Part shown: one piece after another, positions 4,714-7,813 of the stretch | Position numbering within the stretch: the first letter of the stretch is position 1 | Layout of the letters: each line of letters begins with the position of its first letter | Source: DASZMJ01 sp035551935 | GTDB lineage: Bacteria; Planctomycetota; Planctomycetia; Isosphaerales; Isosphaeraceae | DNA length: 7,813 nt | Assembly (NCBI GenBank): GCA_035551935.1 | Contig: DASZMJ010000219.1 | Location: 1-7,813 of the forward strand | Direction of reading: 5' to 3' | Position numbers and translations under genes: made by a program | The notes under the pieces: model-generated | Told to the model about the DNA's origin: nothing | Seen by the model: only the letters and a program-made list of their open reading frames with translations | Database searches by the model: none

Positions 4714-6768
4714 TCAAAAGTCGATCAGGTCATACGGCACCGGCGCCAGGCCGTCGGCGGTGAGGAGGGGGTCGGTCCAGGAGTCGCGGAGGAGGACGAG
4801 GCCGGCGATGGAGGAGCGGAGGCGGGCGTCGAGGGCGGAGCGATACAGATCGTCGGCCTGGAGGAGGTCGGATTGGGTGCGGCGGAGGAGGCTGTCGGGC
4901 CGGGCGGGGGGGAGGCCCTGGCGGCGGCGGAGGTAGTCGGCGAAGGTGAGAGAGCCGCGGTCGGCGGCGAGGAAGGCGGTCTCGCCGGCGGCGGCCGCGG
5001 TGCCGATCCGGAGCAGGTCGGCCAGGTCGCGCGCGGTCCCCTGCGCGGCCTGCTGGAGCTGCAACAATTCGTTGATGAGGGCGTCGAGCTCGGCCTTCGA
5101 CATCAGCACTTCGAGGGAGACCAGCGGCACGCCGTTCACCTTCTCGGCGATCCAGCCGCGGCGGACCGACGGGGCGCGGACGCCGTCGAGCTGGGGGTCG
5201 GGGCTGGCGACGTCGCGGGGCTCGCCGGCGTGGAGGTCGTCGAGCACGGGGGCGACCTTGTCGAGCGTGAGGCCGCGGCGGTTGACGTACTCCTTCAAGC
5301 GACCCTCGGCCTCGGCCGCGGCGAGCGCGGCGAGGTCGCGGGCGCGCTCGATGCGGTCGTCGATCAGGCCTTGCAATCTCGGCGCGAGCTGCGCGGCTTC
5401 GGCCAGCGGGATCATGACCGCGTCGGCGACCTTGCCGGCGGCGTCGCGGGGGCGGGCGGAGCCGTCGGCAAGGGCGTCCCACTGGGCGCGGTAGCGCACG
5501 CGCTCGTCGCGCGAGAGGTCGTCGCCGCGGTCGATCGTCACGGCCGCGATCGCGATCCCGGATCGCCGCGCGCGGGCGGCCAGCGCGCGGGCGCGGTCGA
5601 GGTCGTGGGCGTGGTCGGGGGCGTCGCCGATCAGGACGATCAGCTTGCTCGCCAGGTCCCCCGCGCGGCCGCTCGGCCAGTTGATGTGCGGGAAGTCGTC
5701 CATGGCGTTGAAGTCGGCCGGCAACGCCACCGTCACGCCGTCGAGCACGGCCTCGTCCACCGAGTTGTCGCCGTGCTTCGCCGCGGTGAGCTTGTCGAGG
5801 GCCGCGCGGAAGCCGGCCGGGTCGGTGAACGTCGTCGCGACGCGGTACGGGTAGCCGAAGACCGCCGAGTGGTCGCGATACTCGACCAGCGCGAGGCGGA
5901 GCGTCACGTCCTTGTAACGGTCCTGCGCGTCGGCCACCAGCGTCTCGGCGACCTTGCGCGCGGCGTCGATCGACGGTTGCATCGACGAGGTGGTGTCGAT
6001 GCACAGCGCGATGTCGATCTGCTTGATCGCGGCGCGGAGGTCGTCGGGCAACGTCTTCGGCCGCGAGGGCGGGGCGCGGTCGCGGACGAGGCTGGCGACC
6101 TCGAAGAGGGTCTGGTCTTTCCCGTCGGGGCCGGGGGCGGCTTCCGACCGCAGGATCGGCAGGCCGAGCGGCCGTTTCGCGGCGTCGGCCGACGCCTTCG
6201 AGGGCTTGTCGGTCCCCTCGGTCGGGCAACGGCCGGCGTGCTTCGCGCAGACCTGGCCCGATGCGGCGGCGCGGGCGCAGGGCTCCTCGGTGTAGATGAC
6301 GAGCGGGGGCCGGTCGGGCTTCGCGGTCGGCCGGGCCATGAGCCGGGTGTCCCATTCGAGCACCGACCGCGACGCCACCCAGCCCAGGGGTGGCCCCTCG
6401 CGCGGGCCGACCTGGAGCATCGGCGGGTTCGTCTCGTCGGACTCGCCGAAGAGGTACCTGATCGCGAAATAATCGAGCGCCTCGCCGACGTCGAAGCCCC
6501 CCTTCGGCTCGCTCTTGCAGACCAGTCCCAGCGACGTCACCAGCACTTTCCGCCTCAGGCCCTCCGCCGTCCTCAGGATGCCGTCGGTCGGCTCCGGCTT
6601 CGGCTCGGGCGGCTCGACCACCGTCTTCGGCGGCTCCTCTTCCGCGGTTTGTTGCTCCGCCGCGGCCTTCCTCGTCCCCCGCCGATCCATCAGCGCGCCG
6701 ACGCCGAACGCGATCGCGATCGCGACGGCGGCGAGGTAGACGATCGGCATCCGGTAGAGCGGGGGCAT
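4714..6768 (-). CDS. Membrane-anchored VWA-domain protein with SH3-like region
   Basis: A 684-residue protein. Residues 7-26 form an N-terminal membrane helix without an obvious cleavage site, so the bulk is probably held on the outer face of the inner membrane. A Glu/Pro/Lys-rich linker (about 36-62) follows. Residues 95-142 (AIRYLFGE...LQVG...PPLGWVASRSVLEWD) look like a bacterial SH3-like fold. A Cys-containing linker (C164, C174, C181) leads to a von Willebrand factor A domain at about 250-415. Its metal-binding MIDAS motif is DTTSSM (D258, T260, S262), with GDNSVDEAVLDGV (333-345) and IGDAPDH (380-386, D382) supplying later elements. The C-terminal 270 residues are mostly helical and unassigned. 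VWA domains bind protein partners through a divalent metal, so an adhesive or assembly role is inferred. The ATG at 6768 has only a weak GAG-type ribosome site; a second Met at residue 7 is possible. It lies between two other minus-strand genes, each gap holding a palindrome. Confidence 0.9.
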   Translation of the reverse strand: MPPLYRMPIVYLAAVAIAIAFGVGALMDRRGTRKAAAEQQTAEEEPPKTVVEPPEPKPEPTDGILRTAEGLRRKVLVTSLGLVCKSEPKGGFDVGEALDYFAIRYLFGESDETNPPMLQVGPREGPPLGWVASRSVLEWDTRLMARPTAKPDRPPLVIYTEEPCARAAASGQVCAKHAGRCPTEGTDKPSKASADAAKRPLGLPILRSEAAPGPDGKDQTLFEVASLVRDRAPPSRPKTLPDDLRAAIKQIDIALCIDTTSSMQPSIDAARKVAETLVADAQDRYKDVTLRLALVEYRDHSAVFGYPYRVATTFTDPAGFRAALDKLTAAKHGDNSVDEAVLDGVTVALPADFNAMDDFPHINWPSGRAGDLASKLIVLIGDAPDHAHDLDRARALAARARRSGIAIAAVTIDRGDDLSRDERVRYRAQWDALADGSARPRDAAGKVADAVMIPLAEAAQLAPRLQGLIDDRIERARDLAALAAAEAEGRLKEYVNRRGLTLDKVAPVLDDLHAGEPRDVASPDPQLDGVRAPSVRRGWIAEKVNGVPLVSLEVLMSKAELDALINELLQLQQAAQGTARDLADLLRIGTAAAAGETAFLAADRGSLTFADYLRRRQGLPPARPDSLLRRTQSDLLQADDLYRSALDARLRSSIAGLVLLRDSWTDPLLTADGLAPVPYDLIDF

Positions 6769-6820
6769 TCGGGATCTCGCGGGAGACGATCTTCTCGTCC
6801 TTTATGGATCAGCAGCCTCC

Positions 6821-6904
6821 GGGTGCCACAGGTTCGATCCTCCGAACCCGTGCTCCGGTGCGGCCCGCCTGGGGCACGGGTTCGAGGCCGAACCCGTGGC
6901 ACCC
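6821..6904. repeat. Nested palindrome between VWA gene and small-protein gene
   Basis: Outer arms GGGTGCCACAGGTTCG (6821-6836) and CGAACCCGTGGCACCC (6889-6904) pair with one mismatch. Inner arms CGAACCCGTGC (6843-6853) and GCACGGGTTCG (6874-6884) pair perfectly. The same CGAACCCGTG word therefore occurs twice forward and twice inverted. It fills most of the gap between the stop at 6917 and the start at 6768 of two minus-strand genes, where it could act as a terminator, attenuator or RNA-stabilising hairpin. The terminal GGGTGCCAC/GTGGCACCC resembles the ends of the 7408-7470 palindrome. Confidence 0.85.
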
Positions 6905-6916
6905 GAGCCGGGCGGA

Positions 6917-7381
6917 TCACCACCAGCGTTCTCGGAGCTCGCGGGCCTGCGAGGCGTGGTCCGCGGCCCGGGCGCGGACCTTCGCGGCCCGGAGGCGCGA
7001 GTACGCGGCGCCCTCCCGCAATCCTTGCACGCGCTGTTTCCTCAAGCGATCGTAATCCAGTCGGGTCCCTGGCGGGAGCCGTCGCCACGAATTCGCCATG
7101 CGGCGCAATTCATCCGCCGTGATCCTCTCGGGGTGGTCCGCGAGGTCGTCCTCGGCGGCGGCGAACTTCTCGTCGTCGGCCGCCTCGGATGAGTCCATCG
7201 CGGCTAACTGCTCGTGAGATGTCGCGCGGCTGGCAAAGTTACGCCAGCGGGGCTTGACCTGTGTCTCGAAGGCGAAGGCCAGGGCCATCAGGGCGACGAG
7301 GGCCATCATGCCGCGGAGCGAGACGGTCAGCCGGCGCGGCAAACGGGCGCGGGCCCGATCGAGCATCGCCGCGATGGTCAT
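6917..7381 (-). CDS. Small one-helix membrane protein of planctomycete type
   Basis: A 154-residue protein. A basic N terminus (RARARLPRRLTVSLRG, residues 9-24) precedes one hydrophobic helix at about 24-40 (GMMALVALMALAFAFET). The remainder is polar, charged and helical, ending with ELRERWW. Basic residues before the helix predict a cytoplasmic N terminus and a periplasmic tail. I recall numerous planctomycete hypothetical proteins starting with this 'RLTVRRLMALVA' pattern and carrying an Ala/Arg-rich helical region like AAYSRLRAAKVRARAADHA (125-143); no function is known. The start is well supported by GGAGG (7389-7393) seven bases upstream. A candidate promoter (7485-7514) and a hairpin (7408-7470) lie ahead of it. 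Confidence 0.8.
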   Translation of the reverse strand: MTIAAMLDRARARLPRRLTVSLRGMMALVALMALAFAFETQVKPRWRNFASRATSHEQLAAMDSSEAADDEKFAAAEDDLADHPERITADELRRMANSWRRLPPGTRLDYDRLRKQRVQGLREGAAYSRLRAAKVRARAADHASQARELRERWW

Positions 7382-7407
7382 GGTCGTCCCTCCGGTCGAT
7401 CCCGGAC

Positions 7408-7470
7408 GGGTGGCACGCCCTGCAAGGGCGTGTTCGGGCCCGGCCCACTACCTTGCAGGGCGTGCCACCC
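7408..7470. repeat. Perfect 19-bp inverted repeat in probable 5' leader
   Basis: Arms 7408-7426 (GGGTGGCACGCCCTGCAAG) and 7452-7470 are exact reverse complements around a 25-base loop. It sits between the candidate promoter and the ribosome site of the 154-residue protein, so it would be in that mRNA's leader. GGGTGGCAC/GTGCCACCC termini recall the 6821-6904 palindrome, so it may instead simply be one member of a dispersed repeat family. Confidence 0.9.
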
Positions 7471-7484
7471 CACATCGCCCTTTT

Positions 7485-7514
7485 ATGGTACGCTGGTCGA
7501 GAGAGTGGGTTCAA
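7485..7514 (-). promoter_or_regulatory. Candidate sigma-70-like promoter for the 154-residue protein
   Basis: On the minus strand TTGAAC (7509-7514) is followed after 18 bases by TACCAT (7485-7490), each matching 4 of 6 consensus positions, in a local AT-rich patch (CATAAAAG) that stands out from the GC-rich surroundings. Transcription would start near 7478, giving a leader of about 97 bases that includes the 7408-7470 hairpin. Confidence 0.4.
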
Positions 7515-7568
7515 TTCCGAGGCAGGACCGCGCAGGGGGTTTGCATCGTCCTTCGGCTTCGAGACCGG

Positions 7569-7674
7569 CCCCCCCACCCCGGCCCTCCCCCACACGGGGG
7601 GGAGGGGGAAAGAGTTCGGGCCTCTTCGACGTTTCCCCCTCCCCCCCGTGTGGGGGAGGGCCGGGGTGGGGGGG
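7569..7674. repeat. Perfect 43-bp inverted repeat
   Basis: Arms 7569-7611 and 7632-7674 are exact reverse complements over 43 bp, with a 20-base loop (7612-7631). Each arm is made of C- and G-runs with CCCCGGCCCTCCCCC and ACAC. No T-run follows. The core aligns with the repeats at 793-826 and 7757-7800, sharing ACCCCGGCCCTC and AGGGGGAAAGAG. Translated frames read as HPGPPPHGGEGE-type peptides, a familiar source of false small-protein calls. Confidence 0.95.
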
Positions 7675-7756
7675 TGTGGGGACGGCGCGGAGGACGTTGT
7701 CATCTCCCTGCCGGACTGCGCACCGGGGCTGTTCCACCTCGGTGACGCATCGGAAT

Positions 7757-7800
7757 CGACCCTCACCCCCGCCCTCTCCCAGGGGGTGAGGGGGAAAGAG
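7757..7800. repeat. Third copy of the CCCTCACCCC repeat family
   Basis: Arms CCCTCACCCCC (7760-7770) and GGGGGTGAGGG (7782-7792) pair perfectly around an 11-base loop. The 3' flank GAGGGGGAAAGAG is shared with the 7569-7674 element and the 5' flank GGAATCG with the 785-826 copy. From 7382 to the right edge I see no protein gene; 7675-7750 holds nothing recognisable. Confidence 0.8.
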
Positions 7801-7813
7801 ACCAAAACCCCGG

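Noticed and set aside
4648..7122. An 824-codon plus-strand open frame antisense to the VWA gene
   Set aside because: It is a composition shadow of the real minus-strand genes: repetitive Gly/Val/Arg/Ala sequence, begins in a repeat, and spans an intergenic palindrome.
7214..7805. Several open frames on both strands at the right edge (peptides such as HPGPPPHGGEGE)
   Set aside because: They are translations of palindromic G/C-run repeats; both strands give similar peptides because the DNA is self-complementary.

Overview
The window is very GC-rich DNA with six well-supported protein genes and an unusual load of palindromic intergenic repeats. I infer a planctomycete, most likely from the Isosphaeraceae (Singulisphaera/Paludisphaera/Tautonia-like). 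The grounds are the base composition, the one-helix small protein beginning with an 'RLTVSLRGMMALVALMALAF'-type segment, the large VWA membrane protein of unknown role, and heptanucleotide and palindromic repeats of a kind I associate with these genomes. The taxonomic call rests on memory, not on a search.

Layout from left to right. Positions 1-239 hold no clear gene, at most the tail of one. 240-746 (+) encodes a DUF421/YetF-type membrane protein. It converges on 839-3019 (-), a 726-residue protein with a glycine-rich two-helix membrane hairpin, a P-loop NTPase-like region and a long pentapeptide-repeat solenoid; a small palindrome lies between the two stops. A roughly 259-bp nested palindrome built on the 7-mer TGAGTGC fills most of the divergent gap between this gene and 3385-4212 (+), a HEAT-like repeat protein with a basic tail. 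That gene converges, 5 bases apart, on 4218-4628 (-), a DUF2784 membrane protein. Upstream of it comes a decayed relative of the 7-mer element, then 4714-6768 (-), a membrane-anchored protein with a possible SH3-like region and a VWA domain. 6917-7381 (-) is a one-helix planctomycete-type protein. 7382-7813 has no gene but holds a candidate promoter and three palindromes, one with perfect 43-bp arms.

No single pathway links the genes. The neighbourhood looks like ordinary single-gene units facing in mixed directions. The two strongest leads are (1) the membrane-hairpin/P-loop/pentapeptide protein, whose layout resembles STAND-type sensor-effector proteins, and (2) the palindromes: every intergenic gap over 5 bp to the right of position 746 contains at least one, from three distinguishable sequence families. 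I see no tRNA, rRNA, CRISPR array, transposase or integrase. The very long open frames antisense to the real genes are GC-driven shadows.
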